From: an uncultured Flaviramulus sp.
GTDB lineage: Bacteria > Bacteroidota > Bacteroidia > Flavobacteriales > Flavobacteriaceae
Direction: 5' to 3'
DNA length: 44,044 nt
Assembly (NCBI GenBank): GCA_947487155.1
Contig: CANKVS010000033.1
Coordinates: forward strand, 1 to 44,044
Under the pieces are notes generated by a model. It saw only the letters and a list, made by a program, of their open reading frames with translations. It was not told the origin of the DNA and did not search any database. Each line of letters starts with the position of its first letter. Position 1 is the first letter of the stretch. The position numbers and the translations under genes are program-made. Shown piece by piece: positions 33,261 to 41,990 of this stretch.

Positions 33261-33512
33261 TTATATTTTAACAAGTACAGTTTCTTCTTTGCTATTGGTT
33301 TGAAGTCTGCCTCCATAGATTTTATAAGTTTTAATTAAGTGTACTTTATCATACAAATTGAAAGATTGCGCTATAAAATTATCAACGTTACTAATACTTA
33401 CAACGCTTTTAGATTTCTTTAAGTGTTTTGTTTGTGAATATGAATTAGTAATGAAGAAGCCTATAACGCTTCCAAAAAGAAGAATGCGTAATGCACTTTT
33501 TGGTAATTTCAT
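33261..33512 (-). CDS. Small secreted protein, unknown function
   Basis: An 83-residue protein with a signal peptide (MKLPKSALRILLFGSVIGFFITNSYSQ, cleavage around residue 26) and a short, basic mature part (KTYKIYGGRLQTNSKEET). I do not recognise the family. The gene has its own strong terminator and no close operon partner; the 66 bases between it and the next upstream gene leave room for a promoter. Codon use is like that of its neighbours. Confidence 0.6.
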   Translation of the reverse strand: MKLPKSALRILLFGSVIGFFITNSYSQTKHLKKSKSVVSISNVDNFIAQSFNLYDKVHLIKTYKIYGGRLQTNSKEETVLVKI

Positions 33513-33578
33513 TGTAAAATATTGATTAATAGCTGGTTTAAATATAGAGATTAGTTTTTACATACAAAAATGTAACTA

Positions 33579-36008
33579 TTAATTTATTTGGTAAAGCATT
33601 ATGGCATTAGTATCTCCTTTTGTAACAAACTCAAGATTTCTGTCTTTATCAATATTATCGAGAGTAATTTTAGCATTGCCATATACTGGGAAATTAGGTA
33701 GCAAACGTGCTTGACTATCGTAGAGATATACTTTTTGTGATTGTAAATCGGTTACAGAGATATAAATTTTATCATTAATATAGAAAATGGATGGCTTAGA
33801 ATAGTTGCCGTAATCTAGCTCGACGGTTTTTCCTTTTATGCCAAGTTTATTTTCAGTAAGTGTAACTAAGGTTTTGCTAGTAGTTTCAATATGATGTTTT
33901 TCACTTAAACTTAAATTAGTTGTGGCAGTGTTTCCTTTGGTGTCAATGCTAATTAAATTTCCGTTAGGAGTAGTGGTTGTAAATTTGTTTTTATATAAAT
34001 AAATAGCTTCTGATGAATAAGAACTAGACGTTTTTGGAATAACTCTGTTTTTTCCTGTTCTGTCTAAAATGTAAAGTTTGTTTTTACTTTTTAAAGTAAT
34101 GTAATCTTTACTGCCTACCCTAAAATGTTTAGGCTGGCTAATAATAGTATTGTTAGCAGCTTTAAAGGTAAACCCATTTACAATTTTTGCATTGGTGTTA
34201 TACATTAAAACATTTTTACCTTGGGTTACCAGTAACCTGTAGTTTTTGTTCTTCTCATAATCAAAAACAGATAAAGGTTGTGTTATGTTGTCGTTAAACT
34301 TGCCAGGGAATGGCGCTACATCTTTACCGTTTCTATCTAAAACGTAAACTCTTTTTGGTGTGGCAAAGGCAAGTTGTAGTCTTCCGTTTTTATAAATATC
34401 AATTTGTTCTATTTTTCCTAAAACTGGGCCGTTAAGTTGTTTTTTCCAAAGTATTTTTCCTCGGTTGGAAATTAAATATAAATTATTATTAATGTCTTGA
34501 ACCACAATTTCCTTTTGTTTGGTAATATGGTTGGAAACAAATTGCGGTGCGTTTAAAAGGTCTTTGTCTAATTTAATATTCAGTATTTCTGATATTGAAT
34601 GTTGCCGTGTTTTGGCTTTATCCTTTTTTATAATAGCATTAATATGCGCAAAATTAGTATCGTAAATAAACTGTAAAGCAGAAGCTTTGTAGTTATTTAA
34701 TTTAAGAGCTGTTTTTACTGAAGTATTTTTATGTATTAAACCATTTAAACTAGTTGGGTTTACAATCATTAATAAAGAAGATTCGTCGCTTAACTGTTCT
34801 TTAATATTTTTAAAATATGTGCGTTCGCTATAAGTGGTTTTGTTTTGGTAATTAGCAATAATATTTTGAAGCATATCTAATGAGTTAGCAAAAACAAAGA
34901 AGTTGTCAATAACACAATATTTGGTTGCTGTATTAAAAGTAATTAAAGGAGAAAACGTGTTTGAAAACATATGGGGTTGATTAAAGCTGAAAATTTCAAT
35001 TTGTCTATATGTTTCAATATTATTTTGCTCGTTTAGTAAGGCATCTTTGGTGGCAATAACATCAATAGTATTTAAAATGATAGCATTTTCTTCACCTTCA
35101 TAAATTACACCAACTTCAATAATATTATCAAAAAGAGTTGAAATTTGAGATATAGAATCGTTGTTAAACTGTTTTAAATTAAATTCAAAAGTTTTAAAAT
35201 CATCAAAGGTAAAACTCATAAAACCATCACTATTGGCAGGTGTAATGTATTGGGTTTTGTTTTCTTGCGGAATGGTATTCTTAAAAACATTGATAAAGCT
35301 TTTTGTAGAATCTGACGCTTTTGTAATACCGTTAATAAATAATTCATCTTGATTAACATCAGCATCAACGGCAATATAGTTAGTGAAATTATTAAGTTTT
35401 AAAGAATCTTCTACAAATAAGGATTTAATAAACGGATTATCTGCTTTAACAATAACAGACAATGTTCTGTTAGGGTTTGTTGTATTATAAATTTTTTCGA
35501 GAGCTGTGTTCTCTTCTTGTTTATTGAAAATATTTTCAACAATATTTTTTGAGGAAGAAACGAAGAAAGTACTATCTATTACAGTGCTAAAAAACGTTGT
35601 TTCGTTTAATGTAGATTTTGTAATGGTGTTGTTTTTATATGAAAATGATTCTTTTGAATAATTAGCTAAAGAGTCTGTAACAAATAATTGTTTATTATAA
35701 TTAGTGATGATTGTATATGTTAAGCTATCGTTTTGTGTTTTTGATAAACATATTAATATATCGCTAGAGGGTTTTAAATGGGTTGTGTTTTTTAATGCGT
35801 TTTCAAGGTTTTTGTAAAATTTAGTATGCGATAATTTTTCAATAAAATCACTGTTATTAATGCTGCTTTTTAAACTTTCAATATTTGAAGTCTTAATTAT
35901 TATTGATGAGTTTTTAGGAACAAAATGAATAAGTTTCGATCGATTTGTTTTAGAGTTAGAGCAACCAAAAGCAATTACAAAAAGGATTGCGAAATATAAA
36001 AATCTCAT
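33579..36008 (-). CDS. Large lipoprotein with C-terminal beta-propeller-like repeats
   Basis: An 809-residue lipoprotein; FVIAFGCSNS gives the lipobox with Cys16. The N-terminal half (around 25-460) is a Ser/Thr/Asn-rich region with KLIHFVPKNSSIIIKTSNIESLKSSI and similar repeats, resembling DUF3352-type domains. The C-terminal half (around 480-809) has blade-like repeats: IVVQDINNNLYLISNRGKILWKKQLNG, RVYVLDRNGKDVAPFPGKF, KLYILDRTGK and KVYLYDSQARLLPNFPVYG. These suggest a PQQ/WD-like propeller for protein or glycan binding at the cell envelope. It is followed upstream by rnhB on the same strand, with 54 bases between. Function is unknown. Confidence 0.7.
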   Translation of the reverse strand: MRFLYFAILFVIAFGCSNSKTNRSKLIHFVPKNSSIIIKTSNIESLKSSINNSDFIEKLSHTKFYKNLENALKNTTHLKPSSDILICLSKTQNDSLTYTIITNYNKQLFVTDSLANYSKESFSYKNNTITKSTLNETTFFSTVIDSTFFVSSSKNIVENIFNKQEENTALEKIYNTTNPNRTLSVIVKADNPFIKSLFVEDSLKLNNFTNYIAVDADVNQDELFINGITKASDSTKSFINVFKNTIPQENKTQYITPANSDGFMSFTFDDFKTFEFNLKQFNNDSISQISTLFDNIIEVGVIYEGEENAIILNTIDVIATKDALLNEQNNIETYRQIEIFSFNQPHMFSNTFSPLITFNTATKYCVIDNFFVFANSLDMLQNIIANYQNKTTYSERTYFKNIKEQLSDESSLLMIVNPTSLNGLIHKNTSVKTALKLNNYKASALQFIYDTNFAHINAIIKKDKAKTRQHSISEILNIKLDKDLLNAPQFVSNHITKQKEIVVQDINNNLYLISNRGKILWKKQLNGPVLGKIEQIDIYKNGRLQLAFATPKRVYVLDRNGKDVAPFPGKFNDNITQPLSVFDYEKNKNYRLLVTQGKNVLMYNTNAKIVNGFTFKAANNTIISQPKHFRVGSKDYITLKSKNKLYILDRTGKNRVIPKTSSSYSSEAIYLYKNKFTTTTPNGNLISIDTKGNTATTNLSLSEKHHIETTSKTLVTLTENKLGIKGKTVELDYGNYSKPSIFYINDKIYISVTDLQSQKVYLYDSQARLLPNFPVYGNAKITLDNIDKDRNLEFVTKGDTNAIMLYQIN

Positions 36009-36062
36009 AAAATGAATTAATTTTTACAAACCTACATATTTTTAAAATTGCCTAAAAGGAAA

Positions 36063-36662
36063 TTAGATATCTAATTTTAATTGTTCGGGTAATAATCTAA
36101 ACGATTTTCTATGGTATTTGGTCATACCATATTTTCTAATGGCTTCTCTATGTTCTTTTGTAGGGTATCCTTTATTTTGTTTCCAGTTATACATGGGGTA
36201 TTCTTTATGTATTTTATCCATATAACTATCTCTGTAGGTTTTTGCTAACACAGAAGCGGCAGCTATACTTAAATATTTACTATCTCCTTTAATAATGGTT
36301 TTATAAGGTATATTATTATATGGTTTAAATTTATTACCGTCTACAATTATAAATTCTGGAACTTCTTTTAACGAGTTAATGGATTTATGCATAGCTAATA
36401 TAGATGCATTTAAAATATTAATGCTATCAATATCCTCTTGAAAAACATGAGCCACTCCAAAAGTAAATGCTTCTTTTTCTATAATAGGCTTTAAAAGCAT
36501 TCTTTTCTTTTCACTAAGTTGTTTAGAATCATTTAATAATGAATTTTTAAAATCGCTAGGTAAAATAACTGCTGAAGCCGTAACAGGACCAGCTAAACAG
36601 CCACGACCAGCTTCATCTGTTCCGCATTCTAACAGGTGTTTTGAAAAGCGTTTTAATAGCAT
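36063..36662 (-). CDS. rnhB: Ribonuclease HII
   Basis: A 199-residue endonuclease that cuts RNA in RNA-DNA hybrids and single ribonucleotides in [17 protein letters not shown] (14-27) carries the catalytic Asp16-Glu17. [10 protein letters not shown] supplies the third Asp, and [15 protein letters not shown] the fourth in the usual place. [34 protein letters not shown] is the C-terminal RNase HII signature. It is likely co-transcribed with the downstream lipoprotein gene. Confidence 0.95.
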   Translation of the reverse strand: MLLKRFSKHLLECGTDEAGRGCLAGPVTASAVILPSDFKNSLLNDSKQLSEKKRMLLKPIIEKEAFTFGVAHVFQEDIDSINILNASILAMHKSINSLKEVPEFIIVDGNKFKPYNNIPYKTIIKGDSKYLSIAAASVLAKTYRDSYMDKIHKEYPMYNWKQNKGYPTKEHREAIRKYGMTKYHRKSFRLLPEQLKLDI

Positions 36663-36841
36663 TTTATATGTTTTAAAGTTTGAATTTTCAAATTTAGAAA
36701 ATTAAAAATTTAACATTATTATGCTTGCATAGGAAAAACTGTAAGCATTTTGATTTAATATTATGATATAATGAATTTTTTTAATCAAAATTTAATAGTA
36801 ATTAAAATTTTTAATATATTTTTTAGGAATATTATATTGTT

Positions 36842-36873
36842 AAAATGTTAATTATTACTTCTATTAACATTTT
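36842..36873. repeat. AT-rich inverted repeat in the rnhB-susC gap
   Basis: AAAATGTTAAT (36842-36852) and ATTAACATTTT (36863-36873), perfect 11-bp arms, 10-nt spacer, followed by four more T or A bases. It lies 75 bases before susC and could be an operator or attenuator. The rest of 36663-36947 is AT-rich with no gene; a weak TTTG (36887-36890) plus GATTTTTG (36911-36918) may be the susC promoter. Confidence 0.5.
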
Positions 36874-36947
36874 TTTAAGTTTTTTCTTTGTGTATTTAAT
36901 ATTTAATTATGATTTTTGCGACTGACTAATTAAAAAATAATTATTAT

Positions 36948-39900
36948 ATGAAATTAAAGTTGACATGGATGTTAACACTATTGATGGTGTTTTCAATCCA
37001 ATTCTCTTTTTCACAAGAGAAAACTATTTCTGGAGAGGTTACATCTGCTGTAGATGGTTTGCCTTTACCAGGTGTAAACGTTATTGTTAAAGGAACTTCC
37101 ATAGGAGCTCAAACAGATTTTGACGGAAAGTACATAATTAAAGCAGCATCTGGCGATGTGCTTGTGTTTTCTTTCGTAGGCATGAAACAAGTTGAAGCTA
37201 CCGTTGGAACAAGTAACACTGTTAATATTGTAATGGATGAAGATGTTTCGGCGTTGGATGAAGTTATAGTTGTTGCTTATGGTACTTCTAGTCTTGAGGC
37301 TTTTACAGGATCGGCAAGTGTTATTGGATCAAAAGATTTAAACAAAAGAGTTGTTACGTCTCCTATTGCTGCAATAGAAGGTAAAGCAACAGGTATTCAA
37401 TTTACTTCTGCATCAGGACAACCTGGTTCGTCTCCAGGGATAGTTATTCGTGGAGTGGGAACATTAAATGGTAGTTCAGATCCTCTTTTTATTGTTGATG
37501 GTGTCCAATATGATGGTGCATTGAATACAATAAATCAAGACGATATTGCATCATTTACAATTCTAAAGGATGCAGCTTCAACATCATTATATGGGTCTAG
37601 AGCAGCTAATGGGGTTGTTTTAATTACTACTAAAAGTGGTAATAAAGGAGACATAAAAGTAACAGCTTCAACACAAGTTGGTATGGTAACAAGAGCTATT
37701 CCAGCATACGATGCTATTACTCCTGGTCAATATTACGAGACCATGTGGGAAGCCTTAAGAAATACAAGTGCTGCAGGAGGCGACCCCGCTTATGCTTCTG
37801 CTAATATATACAACAGATTAGGATATAATCCATTTAATGTGCCAAATGACCAAATTGTAGGAGTAGATGGACGTTTAAATCCTAATGCAAGTTTAATTTA
37901 TAATAGCTTAGATTGGTATGATGTATTAGATCGAACAGGTGTAAGAACAAATTATAATGTAAATGTATCTGGTGGAGGAGAAGATCATAAAATATTTTTC
38001 TCTGCGTCTTATTTAGATGAAGAAGGTTATGTTATTACAACAGGATATGACCGTTTAACAACACGTTTGAAAGCTGATTTTGAAGTTAATGATTGGATTA
38101 CCATTGGTGGTGGTGCAAATATTACTGTTTCCAATTCAGTTGGGCCTAGTTCTGCTGGAGAAGGTGGTATTGCAAATCCATTTGCTTTTGCTAAAAATAT
38201 AGGTTCCATATATCCAGTTTATGTAAATGATTTGCAAGGAAATATAGTGTTTGATGAAGCTGGGAGACCTGTGTTTGATTCTGGAGAAGGCTTTCCTGAT
38301 TTTAATATTGGTTCAAGGCCTATCAATCAAGGACGTCATGCACTTCAAGAATTGTTGCTAAACGACGAACGTGATAGAGATAATACTTATGGTTTTAGAT
38401 TTTATGGAGACTTCAAAATCATAGAAGGACTTAATGTTAAACTAACTTATGGTAGAGATATTAATGAGGGGCTTGAAAAGGAGTATGAAAATAATATAAT
38501 TGGAGATGCGCAACCTACAGGTAGATTTAGTGATGACAGATTTAGAAGGCAAATTGAAAATTTTAACCAAGTTATAACGTATACAAAAAGTTTTAATAAT
38601 ATACATAATGTAAACATAACATTAGGTCATGAGAGTTTAAATAGAACATTTTCAGATAATAATACGTTAGCTATTGATCAAACCGCTGAAGGTATCTTTG
38701 AACTTGATAATTTTGCAACACCAGTTAGTTTAGGAGGTTCTACTACAAACAGAACTCTAGAAGGTTACTTTGCTCGTGCAAACTACGATTACGATAACAA
38801 GTATTATATAAGTGCTTCAGTTAGAAGAGATGGTTCGTCTGTTTTTACTAATAAGAAATGGGGTACCTTTTACTCTGTAGGAGCTTCATGGCGAGTAGAT
38901 CAAGAAGCCTTTATGGAAAATGTGTCATTTATAGATCGTTTGAAATTACGTGCTTCTTATGGTGAAGTGGGGAATGACCGTTTAGGAAGTTTTGATGTTA
39001 ATGGGGTTTTTACAAGAGATTTTTTCCTATCTCAACCTAGGTATAGTCTTACATCTAATGCGGGTAATCCAGCAATTATATGGTCAGATATAGGTAATGC
39101 AGATTTACAATGGGAAACAATTGAAAGCTTTGATGTAGCATTAGAGTTTGCTTTATTTAATAATTTCTTAGATGGTACTATCGAGTATTATAAGAAAAAC
39201 TCTTCAGACTTATTGTATGACCTTCCAATTGCACTTAGTAATGGATTAAATGCTTTTCCAAATAATGTTGGAGATATGTTTAACTCAGGTTTTGAATTGG
39301 GGTTAACGGGACATCTTGTTAATAATGCCGATTTTAAATGGGATTTAACATTACAAGCTTCAACATTTAAGAATGAAATTACTAGTTTACCTGATCCTTT
39401 TGTAAATGGTTCAAAAAGATGGGAAGTTGGACGATCTAGATTTGATTTTTACTTACTTCATACAGCAGGAGTAGATCCTGATAACGGAGATCAGTTATTT
39501 TTTATGTATGAAATAGATACAGATGGTAATAGTGTTCCAGTATTAGATGCTAGTGGTAATCATGAAACTACCAATGATTGGGAAGAAACTGAAAGAGCCT
39601 ATACAGGTGCTAGATCTATACCTGATCTTTTAGGTTCTGTTTCAAATAGCTTTAGTTATAAAGGCTTCTCTTTAGATGTTTTATTAACTTACGGTATTGG
39701 TGGTGAGTTTTTAGATAATGGGTATTCAGATATGTTGCATAGTGGAGCTTATGGGCGTTCATTACATCCAGATATTTTGAGAGCATGGCGTCAATCAGGA
39801 GACATTACAGATGTGCCTAGGTTACAAAACGGAAGTACTAGTTTAGTAAGAACACAATCTACAAGATTCTTAACAGATGCTTCTTTTTGGGCACTTAAGA

Positions 39901-40106
39901 ATGTTAATTTAGGTTATACTTTCAATAATGCCATTACAGAAAAATTAGGAGTAGACAATTTAAGACTTTCTTTATCAGGAGAAAACTTATTTTTAAAGAG
40001 TAAAAGAACAGGATTAGATCCTCAATATAATTTAGCGGGAACACCAGAGGGTGACGATTTTAATCCATCGAGAATTGTCTCATTAGGACTAAATGTCTCA
40101 TTTTAA
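36948..40106 (+). CDS. SusC/RagA-family TonB-linked outer-membrane receptor
   Basis: A 1052-residue outer-membrane transporter of the SusCD type, which imports glycans or peptides with energy from TonB. In order: a signal peptide ending FSFSQ (around residue 22); a carboxypeptidase-like domain (27-105, with ISGEVTSAVDGLPLPGVNVIVKG and TDFDGKYIIKA); a plug domain (around 115-225, with ALDEVIVVAYGT and the conserved FTILKDAASTSLYGSRAANGVVLITTKSG); and a 22-strand barrel ending SRIVSLGLNVSF. It is followed after 28 bp by its SusD partner. No glycosidase, peptidase or dedicated regulator adjoins them in the window, so the substrate cannot be named. Confidence 0.95.
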   Translation: MKLKLTWMLTLLMVFSIQFSFSQEKTISGEVTSAVDGLPLPGVNVIVKGTSIGAQTDFDGKYIIKAASGDVLVFSFVGMKQVEATVGTSNTVNIVMDEDVSALDEVIVVAYGTSSLEAFTGSASVIGSKDLNKRVVTSPIAAIEGKATGIQFTSASGQPGSSPGIVIRGVGTLNGSSDPLFIVDGVQYDGALNTINQDDIASFTILKDAASTSLYGSRAANGVVLITTKSGNKGDIKVTASTQVGMVTRAIPAYDAITPGQYYETMWEALRNTSAAGGDPAYASANIYNRLGYNPFNVPNDQIVGVDGRLNPNASLIYNSLDWYDVLDRTGVRTNYNVNVSGGGEDHKIFFSASYLDEEGYVITTGYDRLTTRLKADFEVNDWITIGGGANITVSNSVGPSSAGEGGIANPFAFAKNIGSIYPVYVNDLQGNIVFDEAGRPVFDSGEGFPDFNIGSRPINQGRHALQELLLNDERDRDNTYGFRFYGDFKIIEGLNVKLTYGRDINEGLEKEYENNIIGDAQPTGRFSDDRFRRQIENFNQVITYTKSFNNIHNVNITLGHESLNRTFSDNNTLAIDQTAEGIFELDNFATPVSLGGSTTNRTLEGYFARANYDYDNKYYISASVRRDGSSVFTNKKWGTFYSVGASWRVDQEAFMENVSFIDRLKLRASYGEVGNDRLGSFDVNGVFTRDFFLSQPRYSLTSNAGNPAIIWSDIGNADLQWETIESFDVALEFALFNNFLDGTIEYYKKNSSDLLYDLPIALSNGLNAFPNNVGDMFNSGFELGLTGHLVNNADFKWDLTLQASTFKNEITSLPDPFVNGSKRWEVGRSRFDFYLLHTAGVDPDNGDQLFFMYEIDTDGNSVPVLDASGNHETTNDWEETERAYTGARSIPDLLGSVSNSFSYKGFSLDVLLTYGIGGEFLDNGYSDMLHSGAYGRSLHPDILRAWRQSGDITDVPRLQNGSTSLVRTQSTRFLTDASFWALKNVNLGYTFNNAITEKLGVDNLRLSLSGENLFLKSKRTGLDPQYNLAGTPEGDDFNPSRIVSLGLNVSF

Positions 40107-40134
40107 TAAATCCAATAATTAAAAACATACTATT

Positions 40135-41784
40135 ATGTTAAAAAAAATAAAATTAATGTTATTGGTAATAGTAGCTATTACAATAACCTCATGTCAAGAT
40201 GATTTTCTAGATACAAAACCAACAGATGCTATTTCAGCTGCTGATGCTTTTGCAACTGCAGAAAACATGCAACTTGTTTTAAACGGTTTGCATCGCGGAC
40301 TGTATGCTCAATTACAAACAATCCTACCTGGAGGTAGCTCATCAAGATCTGGTAATCATTATTGGATACCTATAGGCGATAATTTAGCTGGAGGTCTTAT
40401 ACACTCTGCAAGTGCTAATAATTTAGGATGGCGAGATGAAATGCAATGGAATTCACATACCGTAGAAACATCATTAACAACTGAATTATTATGGTATCAT
40501 CGTTATAATATTATTGCAAGTTCTAATGCTATTATTAATAGAGCTACAGATGGCACTATACCTGAAGATGATAGATTACGAGAAATTATTGGGCAGGCTT
40601 ATACGTATAGAGCTTATGCATATCTTTCATTAATTCAACATTATGCTAAAGGGTATTTAATAGGTAGTCCATCTACAGATCCTGGTGTACCATTATTATT
40701 TTCTTCAGATGCACCTTTTACAAGTGCACCTAGGTCAACAGTGCAGGAGATTTATAATCAGATAGCCTTAGATCTTGATACAGCTATTAGCAATTTCGAG
40801 AATGCTACAGCTAGACCAACAGGAAATGCCTTCGATAAATCCCAATTAAATATTGATGTTGCATATGGTTTAAAAGCAAGAATGGCTTTATCTACAGGAG
40901 ATTGGCAAACAGCAGCTGATGCTGCTATTGCTGCGCGTCAAAATTATCCAATAATGAATGAAGAAGATTGGAAATCTGGATTTAACACAACGCTTTTACC
41001 TGAGGTAATATGGGGTAGTAACGTAATTACTACAGAAACTACGTTTTTCCGTGCTTATTTTTATTTAATGAGTAATACATTTAATGGAAGTCAAATTAGA
41101 AACAATCCTAAAATTGCAGACAGAAGATTAGTTGATGCAATTCCAGATACAGATTATAGAAAAGATGTATTTTTAGTAGATGCACCTAACTCAAATGGTT
41201 CAGCTGCAAACGGAGAAGGAAGTTGGGATAATAACACAAACCCTCTATATACTACTGAAGAAGAATTTGATGCTGCAATAGCTAGTATTAAAAGTGAATA
41301 TGGTTTAGCTTCTGGTCATAATACACATCCATATATGCATTTTAAGATGAAGCAAAAAAATCCAGGGGGTACAGATCCCGATGATATTATTTACATGCGT
41401 TCTTCTGAAATGTATTTAATTGAAGCTGAAGCAAAAACTATGCAGAATGATATTTCTGGTGCACAAGAGGCTCTAAGACCTTTAGGTGAAGCACGTGATA
41501 CTGCATACGACCCAACAGTATTTGATACACAAGAAAAATTAATGGATCATATTAAATTTCAACGTGGCTTAGAATTGTGGGGTGAAGGTTTCGGATATAC
41601 CGATAAAATACGATGGGATGAAGGTATTGACCATGGTGCTGATGGAGGTTCTGGAGCATCAGAAGTATTGTATCAAGATGCATTCAGACAAGAGAGACCT
41701 TCGGTTAATAACGATTGGATATTTAAAATTCCACAAGCTGAAATTGATGCAAACCCAAATATTAGTTCATCAGATCAAAACTAA
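40135..41784 (+). CDS. SusD/RagB-family surface substrate-binding lipoprotein
   Basis: A 549-residue surface lipoprotein that acts as a lid on the SusC barrel. The lipobox gives Cys20 in ITSCQDD. The N-terminal helical TPR-like region (FLDTKPTDAISAADAFATAENMQ), the YTYRAYAYLSLIQHYAKGYL helix and KFQRGLELWGEGFGYTDKIRW (around 465-485) are SusD hallmarks. FKIPQAEIDANPNISSSDQN closes the protein in the expected way. It is complete, with normal length. The pair ends in a strong terminator at 41822-41848. Confidence 0.94.
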   Translation: MLKKIKLMLLVIVAITITSCQDDFLDTKPTDAISAADAFATAENMQLVLNGLHRGLYAQLQTILPGGSSSRSGNHYWIPIGDNLAGGLIHSASANNLGWRDEMQWNSHTVETSLTTELLWYHRYNIIASSNAIINRATDGTIPEDDRLREIIGQAYTYRAYAYLSLIQHYAKGYLIGSPSTDPGVPLLFSSDAPFTSAPRSTVQEIYNQIALDLDTAISNFENATARPTGNAFDKSQLNIDVAYGLKARMALSTGDWQTAADAAIAARQNYPIMNEEDWKSGFNTTLLPEVIWGSNVITTETTFFRAYFYLMSNTFNGSQIRNNPKIADRRLVDAIPDTDYRKDVFLVDAPNSNGSAANGEGSWDNNTNPLYTTEEEFDAAIASIKSEYGLASGHNTHPYMHFKMKQKNPGGTDPDDIIYMRSSEMYLIEAEAKTMQNDISGAQEALRPLGEARDTAYDPTVFDTQEKLMDHIKFQRGLELWGEGFGYTDKIRWDEGIDHGADGGSGASEVLYQDAFRQERPSVNNDWIFKIPQAEIDANPNISSSDQN

Positions 41785-41821
41785 TTAATTTATAAAACTA
41801 ATTTAGATTAATAGCACAAAG

Positions 41822-41848
41822 AGACTGTCCGAAAAGGCAGTCTTTTTT
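41822..41848 (+). terminator. Rho-independent terminator of the susCD pair
   Basis: Stem AGACTG(T)CC (41822-41830) with GGCAGTCT (41836-41843), loop GAAAA with one bulge, followed by a run of T to 41848. Confidence 0.8.
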
Positions 41849-41965
41849 GTGTTTATAATAAAACAAGAATAAGCAAACAATACCTTTAGTATATAGCAAT
41901 TAGTAACTTATTAGTAAAGACGTTCTTTATTTAAAATATTTCCTCACTCTTTACGTTCAAATAAT

Positions 41966-41973
41966 TACTTTTG
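41966..41973 (+). promoter_or_regulatory. Putative -7 box of the porin gene
   Basis: TACTTTTG, an exact TAnnTTTG match, lies 17 bp before the ATG at 41991. Transcription would start near 41980 with a leader of about 10 bases. No -33 TTG is visible at the usual distance. Confidence 0.45.
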
Positions 41974-41990
41974 TCCTGGAAAATTATATT

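Noticed and set aside
36887..36918. TTTG-N20-GATTTTTG as the susC promoter
   Set aside because: The -7 part lacks the TA of TAnnTTTG; mentioned as weak but not listed as a feature of its own.
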